Below are positions 15,906-23,391 of a stretch of DNA of 29,139 bases, piece after piece. This DNA comes from JAWXBR01 sp034440235. GTDB lineage: Bacteria > Bacteroidota > Ignavibacteria > Kapaibacteriales > Kapaibacteriaceae. The stretch lies in contig JAWXBR010000022.1 of assembly GCA_034440235.1 (NCBI GenBank), forward strand, positions 1 to 29,139. The letters are read 5' to 3'. The first letter of the stretch is position 1. Every line of letters begins with the position of its first letter. The notes under the pieces were generated by a model. That model was not told the origin of the DNA, ran no database searches, and was given only the letters and a program-made list of their open reading frames with translations. The position numbers were made by a program, and so were the translations under genes.

Positions 15906-17159
15906 ATGCCATGGACAACCCGCGACATCGTCGCCCTCACGCTCTTAAAACGGACAACATCCGCCGATGTCATGCGCCTCGTACACGAGTGCGACGACCT
16001 CGCGCATGCGCTCGAAACCTTTGGTGGTGGTGGCGATCTGTTCGCCACTAGCGGCAGCGATCTCGATGGAGGTAAAAAAAATTCTGGTTCGGGTAAGGGG
16101 CTTAGTAAAGGGGCTGAAGCCTCGCTTGCAGGAATCGCCGAAACCTCACTCTCGCATTGCGAGAAACTGGGCGTGCGCGTTGTTACGTGGCTCGATGACA
16201 ACTATCCCAAACGACTGCGCTCGCTGCCTACGCAGCCTGCGGTGTTGTATGTGCGAGGGACGTTACCCGATGAAGACGTCGCAACGATTGCAGTCGTTGG
16301 CACACGCACGTGCAGTCTGCAGTACGGACGTGCCGTTACCGATATGCTGGTGCGAACGTGGTGTAGACATGGAGAGGTAATTGTAAGCGGACTCGCCGCT
16401 GGCATCGACACACATGCGCACGAGGCATGTGTTGCGTCGCGCGGACGCACCCTTGCTGTCATCGCAAGTGGCATCGATCGCATTACGCCAACCGATGCAC
16501 GTCGGATCGCAGATAACATCGTCGAACACAACGGCGCAATCATCTCCGAATATCGATGTGGTGTTGCCGCTCTTCCACCTTACTTCCCTGCTCGCAATCG
16601 CATCATCTGCGGACTTAGCGATGTTGTTGTCGTCGTAGAAAGCAAACGCACAGGCGGCGCCCTAATCACAGCTGCTTTTGCGAAACAGTATAACCGACCG
16701 CTCTATGCCGTGCCGGGTCCGATTACCTCTTCGCGCTCCGAAGGCACAAACGAGCTCATTCGTTCTGGGCGCGCCATCGCACTATTGCACCCAGACGATC
16801 TATACACTACAGGCGACCCGCTGGGGACTGTCGACCGTTATACGGGCGTTCTCCAATGCGATTCAAGTCTTCTCCACGAACGATCAGCTGTTCTCCACAG
16901 TCCAGCACGTGTTGCTCTCAATCAAACACGCGTTCTCCACAGTCCAACACGTGTTGCCCACAGACCCCTACTCGAGCCCCTTACCTCGGCATTGCAACGA
17001 AGCGTCATCGAAGCGCTCAGCATCGAGCCGATGCATATCGATGCCCTTGCCATAAAATGCTGTGCACCTGTACATGAACTCCTGAGCGCATTGCTCGAAC
17101 TCGAACTTCTCATGTATGTCGAGCGCCTTCCTGCGCAGCGCTACGCACTAGCTACGTAG
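15906..17159 (+). CDS. dprA: DNA processing protein DprA
   Basis: DprA binds single-stranded DNA taken up in natural transformation and loads RecA. Within this 417-residue protein the Rossmann-like core is clear: VVGTRTCSLQYGR, the phosphate-binding motif VSGLAAGIDTHAH, FPARNRIICGLSD, VVVVESKRTGGALITAAFA, YAVPGP and EGTNELIRSG. A short N-terminal helical region is followed by a low-complexity Gly/Ser/Lys linker (GGKKNSGSGKGLSKG). A 21-bp-period repeat (residues 315-356) separates the core from a C-terminal winged-helix-like domain. I chose the ATG at 15906 (MPWTTRDIVALTLLKRT), which matches the usual family opening; the frame is open back to a TTG at 15783 but that Arg/His-rich stretch is not family-like. 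It ends tail-to-tail with arsI, overlapping by 12 bp. Confidence 0.93.
   Translation: MPWTTRDIVALTLLKRTTSADVMRLVHECDDLAHALETFGGGGDLFATSGSDLDGGKKNSGSGKGLSKGAEASLAGIAETSLSHCEKLGVRVVTWLDDNYPKRLRSLPTQPAVLYVRGTLPDEDVATIAVVGTRTCSLQYGRAVTDMLVRTWCRHGEVIVSGLAAGIDTHAHEACVASRGRTLAVIASGIDRITPTDARRIADNIVEHNGAIISEYRCGVAALPPYFPARNRIICGLSDVVVVVESKRTGGALITAAFAKQYNRPLYAVPGPITSSRSEGTNELIRSGRAIALLHPDDLYTTGDPLGTVDRYTGVLQCDSSLLHERSAVLHSPARVALNQTRVLHSPTRVAHRPLLEPLTSALQRSVIEALSIEPMHIDALAIKCCAPVHELLSALLELELLMYVERLPAQRYALAT
16848..16973 (+). repeat. Six 21-bp (heptad) repeats inside dprA
   Basis: Six in-frame 21-bp units encode VLQCDSS, LLHERSA, VLHSPAR, VALNQTR, VLHSPTR and VAHRPLL. Units 3 and 5 (16890-16910 and 16932-16952) are nearly identical, with 26 bp conserved at a 42-bp distance. 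They sit in the linker between the Rossmann core and the C-terminal domain. Confidence 0.85.
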
Positions 17160-17591
17160 CGCTGCCCCAACTTTCGGTGTGCATCCGCACGATTCGGGTG
17201 CAGATGATGTCGAGTCTTCGCCAAACACAGGAATTGTGTCGAGCGTGTGGAACGTTTCCCACGCAATGCCTTGAGGGTCTTCGTTCCAGTATTTGTCGGA
17301 CTTTGCATAACAGCATGCTGCTGCTTCTTGAGCAATGGTTTCGCCTTCGATGTTTTTCAGGCGCTCGTGCATTTCGGCAAGCTCGAGTGTTGACTCTACT
17401 TGAACACCGAGGTGATTAAGTCCGGGTTTTGCACCGCGCTGCGAGATGGCAAAGTTCACACGCGGGTCGTCGAGCATCCATTTTGCGTAGTCCGATTTCA
17501 CGAGTGTTGGACCACTTGCAAACATGGTTGAATAAAAGCGAATGCTTGCGTCGAGATCGGCGACGGAAACATGAACATGTAGACGTTTCAT
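17148..17591 (-). CDS. arsI: ArsI/CadI-family glyoxalase-fold protein (C-As lyase-like)
   Basis: This 147-residue, single vicinal-oxygen-chelate-fold protein matches the ArsI/CadI family. ArsI members are Fe(II) dioxygenases that cleave the C-As bond of organoarsenicals such as methylarsenite; CadI is the cadmium-induced relative. The opening KRLHVHVSVADLDASIRFY, YAKWMLDDPRVNFAIS, GLNHLGVQVES and WNEDPQGIAWETFHTL are family signatures. Candidate metal ligands are H5 or H7, H60 and E112, and the substrate-binding cysteine pair is C93-C94 (ACCYAKSDK). Extra cysteines lie near the C-terminus (ESCGCTP). The start overlaps the arsR stop as ATGA, so it is coupled to its presumed regulator. No arsM or arsenite pump is in the window, so organoarsenical versus cadmium handling stays open. 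Confidence 0.9.
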   Translation of the reverse strand: MKRLHVHVSVADLDASIRFYSTMFASGPTLVKSDYAKWMLDDPRVNFAISQRGAKPGLNHLGVQVESTLELAEMHERLKNIEGETIAQEAAACCYAKSDKYWNEDPQGIAWETFHTLDTIPVFGEDSTSSAPESCGCTPKVGAALRS

Positions 17592-18049
17592 CGTTTTGCC
17601 TTTACAGTTGGTTTCTTAGCGGCTACTTTTTTAGCAGCCTTTGTTTTTGTGTTTGACGTTTTTTTTACAACTGTTTTTGCAGTCGGCGTTTTCGATACCG
17701 TAGACTTTTTTACTATTGGATCGCATCCCGGACCACAACGTTCGTTGTCTGACGAGTCGCATTGCGACATCTCGCAGCAATTCTCCGTGAGGTATGCTAG
17801 CAGACCGTTCATCGTTGTGAAGTCGGCGCTGTAATGCAGAAATCGTCCAGCCCGTCGCACCTTCACCAGATGGGCAATGCTTAGCTCTTTCAAATGAAAG
17901 GACAGCGAAGGGGCTGGCAAGCCAAGGGTCTCGCCGATGACGCCCACGGCAAGGCCTTGCGGACCCGCCCGTACGAGCATGCGGAAAACTGTAAGGCGAG
18001 TGTCGTGTGCTAACGCAGTGAGCGCCTGGACTGCGTTGATTGATTCCAT
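17588..18049 (-). CDS. arsR: ArsR-family metalloregulator with lysine-rich tail
   Basis: The first 100 or so residues form an ArsR/SmtB winged helix that should repress this operon until arsenite or another thiophilic metal binds: NAVQALTALAHDTRLTVFRM, VGVIGETLGLPAPSLSFHLK (recognition helix), VKVRRAGRFLHYSAD. Cysteines ENCCEMSQC and RCGPGC (about residues 89-110) are the likely metal site, at the C-terminal side of the helix as in several ArsR types. The remaining 40 residues are an unusual Lys/Thr/Ala-rich tail (KTKAAKKVAAKKPTVKAKR) reminiscent of histone H1-like repeats, which may add nonspecific DNA affinity (inference). The ATG at 18049 lies about at the predicted transcription start, so the message may be leaderless. 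arsI follows with a 4-bp overlap. Confidence 0.9.
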   Translation of the reverse strand: MESINAVQALTALAHDTRLTVFRMLVRAGPQGLAVGVIGETLGLPAPSLSFHLKELSIAHLVKVRRAGRFLHYSADFTTMNGLLAYLTENCCEMSQCDSSDNERCGPGCDPIVKKSTVSKTPTAKTVVKKTSNTKTKAAKKVAAKKPTVKAKR

Positions 18050-18084
18050 AGTTCGAATATAATGGAATTATCGAAACGAGTCAA
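18050..18084 (-). promoter_or_regulatory. arsR-arsI promoter with overlapping operator-like palindrome
   Basis: On the minus strand, -35 TTGACT (18084-18079) and -10 TATATT (18061-18056) are separated by exactly 17 bp. The expected +1 falls on the A of the arsR ATG. An imperfect inverted repeat, TTCGATAAT...ATATTCGAA (18075-18052), covers the spacer and the -10. This is where an ArsR-type repressor would block RNA polymerase, so autorepression is likely. Confidence 0.75.
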
Positions 18085-18216
18085 GAACTTTTTTTTTCAA
18101 ACCTGCACGACGTGAATCTGGGTACCGTGAGTACGATACCGAAGCGCTTCACTAGATTGTCTTCATTCGTCGAGCATAGGACCTCAGACAGATTCAACCA
18201 ACAGAGGGAGATCGAC

Positions 18217-18290
18217 ATGGCTCGAACAGTGGAAGTGTTCACCGCAGGGTGCCCGGCGTGCGATAGTCTCGTGCAGCTTGTCCAATCACG
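18217..18290 (+). pseudogene. 5' fragment of a small thioredoxin-like gene
   Basis: A good Shine-Dalgarno (AGAGGGAG) precedes ATG at 18217, and the start MARTVEVFTAGCPACDSLVQ matches small thioredoxin-like proteins with a CxxC redox site (here CPAC), which are often encoded next to ars genes. After about VQLVQS the similarity stops. The frame runs into sequence that is antisense to the end of the cation transporter, giving a meaningless tail to 18393. The gene seems cut by a deletion or rearrangement at about 18285-18300. It is divergent from arsR, so it may once have been part of the same metal response. Confidence 0.7.
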
Positions 18291-18316
18291 CATTTTGCGT
18301 AACGGTTTTTGCGCTA

Positions 18317-18976
18317 TTACGCACATGTGCCGTCGGGTTCGCATCCACATTCGTGACCTTTCACTTTTGCGAAACATTCGCGGCCCTCTTTAAAGCTGAA
18401 CCAAATGATTGCAATTGCACCGAGAACATCGGCGTATGCAAAGTGTGTTATCTCGTAGACAAACGATGAGATTAGAATTGCAATGCTCATGTACACACAA
18501 ACCAGCGTGCAGTTTGCATCGGCGATAATTGGTGCGCTGCCGAGTGCCTTGCCGACTCTACGTTTTGCAACGACAAGAACCATCATTGTGACAATCGAAA
18601 GTAGTCCTATGACAATGCCCCAGAATGTTGACTGTGGCACACTTGCGGTTGCGATGTTAACAACAGATGTGATTGCAAGCACAACACACAACGCATAAAA
18701 CGACCAACCAGTAATGCGTAATGCTGTCTTCTCGAATTCTGTGCGTTGTGCCGAAGTTGATGTGCCCGCGCTGCGCTCGAGACGCCTGATCATGACGAGA
18801 ACGCCTATGCCGGACACGGATTCAATAAAACTGTCGAGTCCGAATCCGAACAGCGCCAGCGTCTCGTCCTGAAACCCGAACGAAGTCGACACCACTCCCT
18901 CGATCACGTTGTATACAATGGTGACCAAGGCAAGAATTTTTGCCGTGCGGTATAACGTGCGTGTACTCTCGGACAT
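18317..18976 (-). CDS. Cation (heavy-metal) transporter, CDF-like membrane protein
   Basis: From the ATG at 18976 this is a 219-residue protein with about five or six hydrophobic helices. SFGFQDETLALFGFGLDSFI and ESVSGIGVLVMIRRLE form the first conserved pair, with acidic residues inside the membrane as in cation diffusion facilitator-type exporters. ADANCTLVCVYMSIAILIS followed by FVYEITHFAYADVLGA forms a second conserved membrane block. The C-terminus is Cys/His-rich (GHECGCEPDGTCA) and may bind metal. The frame extends to 19096, and an ATG at 19006 is possible; 18976 gives the cleanest N-terminus (MSESTRTLYRTAKIL). The neighbouring arsR-arsI operon makes a metal-stress role plausible, but the ion is unknown. 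Confidence 0.8.
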   Translation of the reverse strand: MSESTRTLYRTAKILALVTIVYNVIEGVVSTSFGFQDETLALFGFGLDSFIESVSGIGVLVMIRRLERSAGTSTSAQRTEFEKTALRITGWSFYALCVVLAITSVVNIATASVPQSTFWGIVIGLLSIVTMMVLVVAKRRVGKALGSAPIIADANCTLVCVYMSIAILISSFVYEITHFAYADVLGAIAIIWFSFKEGRECFAKVKGHECGCEPDGTCA

Positions 18977-19043
18977 CGCATGCTTGGGAAACATCGACTC
19001 TGCCATTTCCCAATCTACCGCATCACCGTACATTGCGAGCCCC

Positions 19044-19344
19044 ATGCAAAGCGACCCCTTCTCCGTGATAATAATTCTGTTCGCCTGCTTCTGCATGGGC
19101 TGCGCAAGTTGCTATGCGTCGGACAGCACCTTAGTGCCAGTAGAGTCGGCGGACTACGGGATCTATGTAGAGATGGGAGGTCCGGCTCTCACGCACGCTG
19201 TTTGTCCCGACGGCGCTGATCGGATTCAGAGGCGAGCGGATGCTAGGAGGACTGTCACTGCGTGTTGGTTGGACTCCATCCTTTGATCTTGTCACTCATG
19301 AGCGGCAGGACGGCATCGCCATCTCAGTCGGCACTGCGTTTTAG
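19044..19344 (+). pseudogene. Frameshifted outer-membrane-protein remnant
   Basis: The ATG at 19044 opens a signal-peptide-like stretch (SVIIILFACFCMGCASCYAS) and a first strand, YGIYVEMGGPALTHAV. Near 19210 the good reading moves to another frame: LIGFRGERMLGGLSLRVGWT, PSFDLVTHERQDGIAISVGT, ending at a TAG at 19342-19344. Alternating hydrophobic/polar strands suggest a small beta-barrel protein of the outer membrane. At about 95 codons across two frames it is both frameshifted and probably truncated at the 3' end. It is divergent from the cation transporter. Family assignment is by pattern only. Confidence 0.6.
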
Positions 19345-19493
19345 AATGAACGTCCGATCGTCATGTACCCACTCGGGAACTAAAAGTCGTCCGCTATTGA
19401 CGCCTGCACATTCTTGTTAACCAAGTGTACATATTCACAATATCCTGCCTAATACGACAGGTTGCAAGCCCTTTCGGTATTTTGCGCCTTCCT

Positions 19494-20732
19494 ATGAAGA
19501 AGACGCCCCCTAACAAAGCCCCCTCAAGCAAAAAACCATCTCGTAAGCAGCCCCTTGCTGCCGACGACATCCCATCGCGTAGGCAGCCCCTTGCTGCCGA
19601 CGACATCCCATCGCGCAAGCAGCCCCTTGCTGCCGACGACATCCCATCGCGCAAGCAGCAGCACGTAGATCTTGTGACCACGCGCGACGTGCGCTTTCGT
19701 GCGAAGAGCGCGGGCTTCGACGATTTCGAGCTCGAGTACTGTGCCATGCCCGAGCTCGACGCCAACTCAATTGTAACGACGACAGACTTCCTCGGCAAGG
19801 ATGCTTCGTTTCCGTTTATGGTAGGGGGCATGACAGGGGGCTATGCCGACGCTGAACGTATTAACGCAGACATCGCACAAGCGTGCGCGGAACTTGGCAT
19901 TCCGATGTGCCTGGGTTCGATGCGTGCCGCGCTGACGTCGCCCGAGCAGGCACGGACGTATAGCGTTGTGCGCGAGGTTGCTCCACACATTACAGTGCTT
20001 GCGAATGTTGGTGCCGTGCAATGTGCCGATTGGAAGCGCGATGGATCGTTGCTCGAAAAAACTTCGGCGTTGGTAGACATGGTGAAAGCCAATGCGCTTA
20101 CCGTACACATGAATGCATTGCAAGAATTGCTACAGCCCGAAGGTGAACCACGCTTTTATGGTGTGCTCTATGCAATTGCAGAACTCGTTGACATCTCGCG
20201 AGTGCCAGTTGTTGTGAAAGAAGTTGGAGCAGGCATTGGTGGACGTGTAGCTAAACGTTTGCTCGAAGTTGGTGTGCGACACATCGATGTTGCAGGTGCT
20301 GGTGGTACATCGTGGGCAGGCGTCGAAATACTGCGACGTGAAGATCAGGCAAGTGTCGAGCACCTATGGGACGTCGGCATTCCAACCGTTGAATGTTTAC
20401 GTCAGGTGCAGGCGGTGCTTGCAGACGCCCGTCTCGCATATCAACGCTCGCACATGAATGAGGGATATGCCGATGCGGTAATTATTGCGAGCGGTGGCAT
20501 CATGAACGGAACACACATTGCGAAATCTGTTGCACTCGGTGCTCGCATGACATCTGCGGCACGGCCCGTTCTGCAGGCCCAGCAAGCAGGCGGCACAGCG
20601 GGCATTGTAAACTTGCTTAATCAATGGCGTCACGAATACAAGCAATGGATCTTCTTAACCGGCGGACTCGATCAGGCACGGTGCATACCGCTACTCAAGA
20701 CACCGAAGGTGTCTGACGGAGGCGCGCGTTGA
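19494..20732 (+). CDS. fni: Type 2 isopentenyl-diphosphate delta-isomerase
   Basis: This 412-residue FMN-dependent enzyme (also called Idi-2) interconverts IPP and DMAPP, the isoprenoid building blocks. TIM-barrel signatures are PFMVGGMTGG, CLGSMRAAL, ITVLANVGAVQ, VHMNALQELLQPEGE (substrate and Mg site), VVVKEVGAGI, HIDVAGAGGTSWAGVE (FMN phosphate loop), VIIASGGIMNG and ALGARMTSAARP. The usual N-terminal SRKxxH motif appears as SRKQQHVDLV but is pushed about 50 residues inward by a 36-bp repeat array. ATG 19494 is used, since the upstream 23 codons look noncoding. Its stop overlaps the TTG start of the polyprenyl synthase, so precursor isomerisation and chain elongation are made from one message. 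Confidence 0.95.
   Translation: MKKTPPNKAPSSKKPSRKQPLAADDIPSRRQPLAADDIPSRKQPLAADDIPSRKQQHVDLVTTRDVRFRAKSAGFDDFELEYCAMPELDANSIVTTTDFLGKDASFPFMVGGMTGGYADAERINADIAQACAELGIPMCLGSMRAALTSPEQARTYSVVREVAPHITVLANVGAVQCADWKRDGSLLEKTSALVDMVKANALTVHMNALQELLQPEGEPRFYGVLYAIAELVDISRVPVVVKEVGAGIGGRVAKRLLEVGVRHIDVAGAGGTSWAGVEILRREDQASVEHLWDVGIPTVECLRQVQAVLADARLAYQRSHMNEGYADAVIIASGGIMNGTHIAKSVALGARMTSAARPVLQAQQAGGTAGIVNLLNQWRHEYKQWIFLTGGLDQARCIPLLKTPKVSDGGAR
19548..19655 (+). repeat. Three 36-bp in-frame tandem repeats at the idi2 N-terminus
   Basis: Units 19548-19583, 19584-19619 and 19620-19655 are identical except for two or three bases. Each encodes a 12-residue unit of the form QPLAADDIPSRK. The last unit supplies the conserved SRK motif of the enzyme, so the array probably grew by duplication of that motif. 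Confidence 0.95.
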
Positions 20733-21769
20733 AAGACCGTTTCGAAAAAGCACTATATGTGTTCTTGGATGAGTACACATCACCACGCGAGTTGTACGAC
20801 CCGATTCACTACCTGCTTAAAGGCGGTGGCAAAAGGATACGTCCGTTGCTCACCCTGTTCAGTGCGGCTGCAGTCGCAAATGAAGAAACGCTCCTCTTGT
20901 CCCCTCGCGTTCAACGAGAGGGAGTTGGGGGTGAGTTCGCCGAGCGAGAGCCGGCGATGGATGCTGCCATTGCCGTAGAGTTAATACACAATTTTACATT
21001 AGTGCACGACGACATCATGGACCGTTCGGAGTTGCGTCGCGGACGTGAAACGGTACACGTTAAATGGAATGAAAGTGCGGCTATACTTTCGGGCGACGCC
21101 ATGATCGGACTTGCCACGCGAGCCCTCGTGCGCTCTGCGCGCCATGCGAAGCAGCCCCTTACCGTGGTCGATGCATTTGCGACGGGCATGGTGGATGTGT
21201 GCGACGGACAAGCCCTTGACCTTGCGCTGATGCGCGAGCGCAACGCGAGTGTCGATGCGTACTTCGACATGATCTCGAAAAAGACTGCAAAGCTTCTCGA
21301 AATGTCCGTCGTCATAGGTGCACGCATTGGCGGCGCCGACGACGCTACAACAGAAAATCTGCGCGAGTTTGCATGTGGCATTGGGATGGCGTTTCAGATT
21401 CAGGACGATCTGCTCGACCTTACAGGCACGGCAGATTTTGGTAAACAGGCAGGGGGCGACATCGTCGAAGGCAAGCGCACATGGCTGATGATTCGCGCCG
21501 AAGCACTTGTGAACGCAGCAGAAAATTCTGAAGCGTACGCGGGATATGCAGAGCTAATTGATACGTTTTACAAACGTGATGGTCTCGATCGTGAACGCAT
21601 ACCTGAGGTCATTGCAATGATGCAGAACCTCGGTGTGCTCGACGAAGCCAATACGCTTATCGAGAAAACCACACGCGACGCATATGCACATCTGCACGCA
21701 TTGCCGCACACACCCGCGCGCGATATGCTCGAAGAACTAGCACACAATCTTGTGGCACGACGTACTTAG
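20729..21769 (+). CDS. Polyprenyl (farnesyl/geranylgeranyl-type) diphosphate synthase
   Basis: This 346-residue all-alpha prenyltransferase condenses IPP with an allylic diphosphate. The substrate-binding segment LLKGGGKRIRPLL, first Asp-rich motif HDDIMD (93-98), GDAMIGLATRAL, and second Asp-rich motif QIQDDLLD (226-230) are all present. The residues before the first motif (TLVHDDIMD) do not allow a confident product-length call. Between residues 55 and 76 it carries an unusual insert (SPRVQREGVGGEF) in place of the short loop found in relatives. The start codon is TTG at 20729, overlapping the idi2 stop as TTGA. With idi2 upstream, this is an isoprenoid module likely feeding quinones or the undecaprenyl carrier. 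Confidence 0.92.
   Translation: MKDRFEKALYVFLDEYTSPRELYDPIHYLLKGGGKRIRPLLTLFSAAAVANEETLLLSPRVQREGVGGEFAEREPAMDAAIAVELIHNFTLVHDDIMDRSELRRGRETVHVKWNESAAILSGDAMIGLATRALVRSARHAKQPLTVVDAFATGMVDVCDGQALDLALMRERNASVDAYFDMISKKTAKLLEMSVVIGARIGGADDATTENLREFACGIGMAFQIQDDLLDLTGTADFGKQAGGDIVEGKRTWLMIRAEALVNAAENSEAYAGYAELIDTFYKRDGLDRERIPEVIAMMQNLGVLDEANTLIEKTTRDAYAHLHALPHTPARDMLEELAHNLVARRT
20889..20957 (+). other. Possible coding insertion element in the prenyl synthase gene
   Basis: The DNA TCCCCTCGCGTT...AACGAGAGGGA followed by GTTGGGGGTGAG forms an imperfect inverted repeat and resembles the CCCCTCxCC...GGGxGAGGGG palindromic elements that occur in-frame in genes of many bacteria. It encodes the extra loop at residues 55-76. 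Identification is by look only. Confidence 0.4.
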
Positions 21770-21828
21770 TGAATTGCACAGTCTTGCAAAGCAGACTTTG
21801 TAATACCGCCTCTTAATCGAAGGACTTC

Positions 21829-23163
21829 ATGAAAATTACTGTTGTTGGGGCGGCGCGAAGTGGCGTGGCGGCGGCTCTGCTGGCCGAGCGCGAGGGACAC
21901 AATGTGTTCGTTACAGATTCGAAGCAAATCGATTCGATGGGCGCAGCGCTCATGACGCTAAGCAGCGAAGGCATCCGCTCTGAGTTTGGCGCACACAGTC
22001 CGCGCGCCTTCGACGCCGACCTCATTGTCGTCTCCCCCGGCGTGCCTCCGTCCAATGCTGTTCGGCAAGGGGCTCTCGAAAGGGGCATCGAAGTAATTGG
22101 TGAACTCGAGTTTGCATGGCGGCATTGCAAGAACCCCATTGTTGCAATTACCGGAACAAACGGCAAGACAACGACGACTGCGTTAACGGCACATGTGTTG
22201 AATAGTGCCGGACGTAAGGCTGTTGTTGCTGGCAACATCGGAACACCATTGTCGAGTGTTGTTGCTGATGTGGATAACGATGCAATCATTGTTGTCGAAG
22301 TAAGCTCGTATCAACTTGATACAACAGTTGATTTTCGTCCGAACGTAAGTGTTTTACTCAACGTCACACCCGACCATCTCTCCTACCACGGCACATTTGA
22401 ACACTATGTGCATGCTAAGTGGAAAATTTTTAAGAATCAGATGGCATCAGACATAGTAATTTTGAATGCTGATGATCCGCATGCAGCAGCGGCATCATCG
22501 GTGGCTCGAGCGACAGTTCGCTATATCAGTGTCCGCACCGACGTTGTTGGTGCCTTCGTCCGGGGGGACGAAGTGTTTCTCAGGTCAGACGAGCAGCATA
22601 AAGAGGAGCTACTAATGTCCGTACGCAACGTCGGACTGCGTGGAGTACACAACCTGTACAATTCCATGGCAGCCGCACTTTCGGCACGCGCTTTTGAAGT
22701 GCGCAACGAAGATATCCGCGACTCCTTGCAGTCATTCAGCGGAGTCGAGCATCGCCTCGAAAATGTGCGCACGCACAAAGGCGTTACCTACATCAACGAC
22801 TCCAAAGCCACCAACGTAAACGCCGCATGGTACGCGCTCTCGAGCTTCGACCGTCCGTTAATCTGGATTGCCGGCGGACGTGGCGATAACAACGACTATG
22901 CCTCGCTCGACGAACTCGTCGACACCAACGTCAAGGCCATCGTCTGCATCGGCGAAGACGCCGACGCCATCTTCACACACTGGTGCGCCAAAATGCGCTG
23001 CTCAAAAGCCACCACCATGGACGAAGCCGTCCACCAGGCCGCCGACCTCGCCGAATCTGGCGACATCGTCCTCTTCTCCCCCGCCTGCAAATCCTTCGAC
23101 ATGTTCTCGAACTTCGAAGAACGCGGACGTGTGTTTAAGGAATCTGTGAGCTCTCTAGGGTAG
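21829..23163 (+). CDS. murD: UDP-N-acetylmuramoylalanine--D-glutamate ligase
   Basis: This 444-residue cytoplasmic enzyme adds D-glutamate to UDP-MurNAc-L-Ala in peptidoglycan synthesis. The N-terminal Rossmann domain starts KITVVGAARSGVAAA, with IVVSPGVPP. The ATP site is AITGTNGKTTTT (109-116), and the central domain has GNIGTPL, VVEVSSYQLDT and LNVTPDHLSYHG. The C-terminal domain has INDSKATN, GGRGDNNDY and LFSPACKSFDMFSNFEERG. Length and motifs are complete. AAGGA precedes the ATG with good spacing. It follows the prenyl synthase after 59 bp. Its end, FKESVSSLG, is a normal MurD terminus, but a diverged second copy of the last part of the gene lies 230 bp downstream. Confidence 0.96.
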   Translation: MKITVVGAARSGVAAALLAEREGHNVFVTDSKQIDSMGAALMTLSSEGIRSEFGAHSPRAFDADLIVVSPGVPPSNAVRQGALERGIEVIGELEFAWRHCKNPIVAITGTNGKTTTTALTAHVLNSAGRKAVVAGNIGTPLSSVVADVDNDAIIVVEVSSYQLDTTVDFRPNVSVLLNVTPDHLSYHGTFEHYVHAKWKIFKNQMASDIVILNADDPHAAAASSVARATVRYISVRTDVVGAFVRGDEVFLRSDEQHKEELLMSVRNVGLRGVHNLYNSMAAALSARAFEVRNEDIRDSLQSFSGVEHRLENVRTHKGVTYINDSKATNVNAAWYALSSFDRPLIWIAGGRGDNNDYASLDELVDTNVKAIVCIGEDADAIFTHWCAKMRCSKATTMDEAVHQAADLAESGDIVLFSPACKSFDMFSNFEERGRVFKESVSSLG

Positions 23164-23391
23164 GGGTTTGCGTCACTTCATAGACCGTTTCATCTTTTCC
23201 GTGTTTTATGGATATATCCAAAACGTATCCATGTGTATCCATATGTATCCATATGTATCCAAACAATCTGATGCCGCAATATTTGCTTGTAGATACGGAA
23301 GGCAAAGCTCCATTCGCGAGGGATTCGACTGCATTTCCTGATGTGGTCCGTGAGATAATAACGAATACGACCAAGCTGACGCATACACGAC
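23164..23391. other. Insert between the murD stop and the murD-tail copy
   Basis: These 228 bp hold no supported gene. They contain a 10-bp tandem repeat (GTATCCATAT type, 23225-23260, about 3.6 copies) preceded by ATGGATATATCC. A short open stretch, QYLLVDTEGKAPFARDSTAF, looks protein-like but has no start, no family I recognise, and runs out of frame into the murD-tail copy. The stretch looks like imported or rearranged DNA. Confidence 0.6.

Noticed and set aside
16869..16963. DnaA-box cluster or replication origin inside dprA
   Set aside because: The TTCTCCACA units are explained by the 21-bp coding repeat, differ from the DnaA box, and no AT-rich unwinding region or dnaA/dnaN genes are nearby.
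20911..21381. 156-codon minus-strand ORF opposite the prenyl synthase
   Set aside because: It is antisense to both Asp-rich motif regions of a well-recognised enzyme; no independent support.
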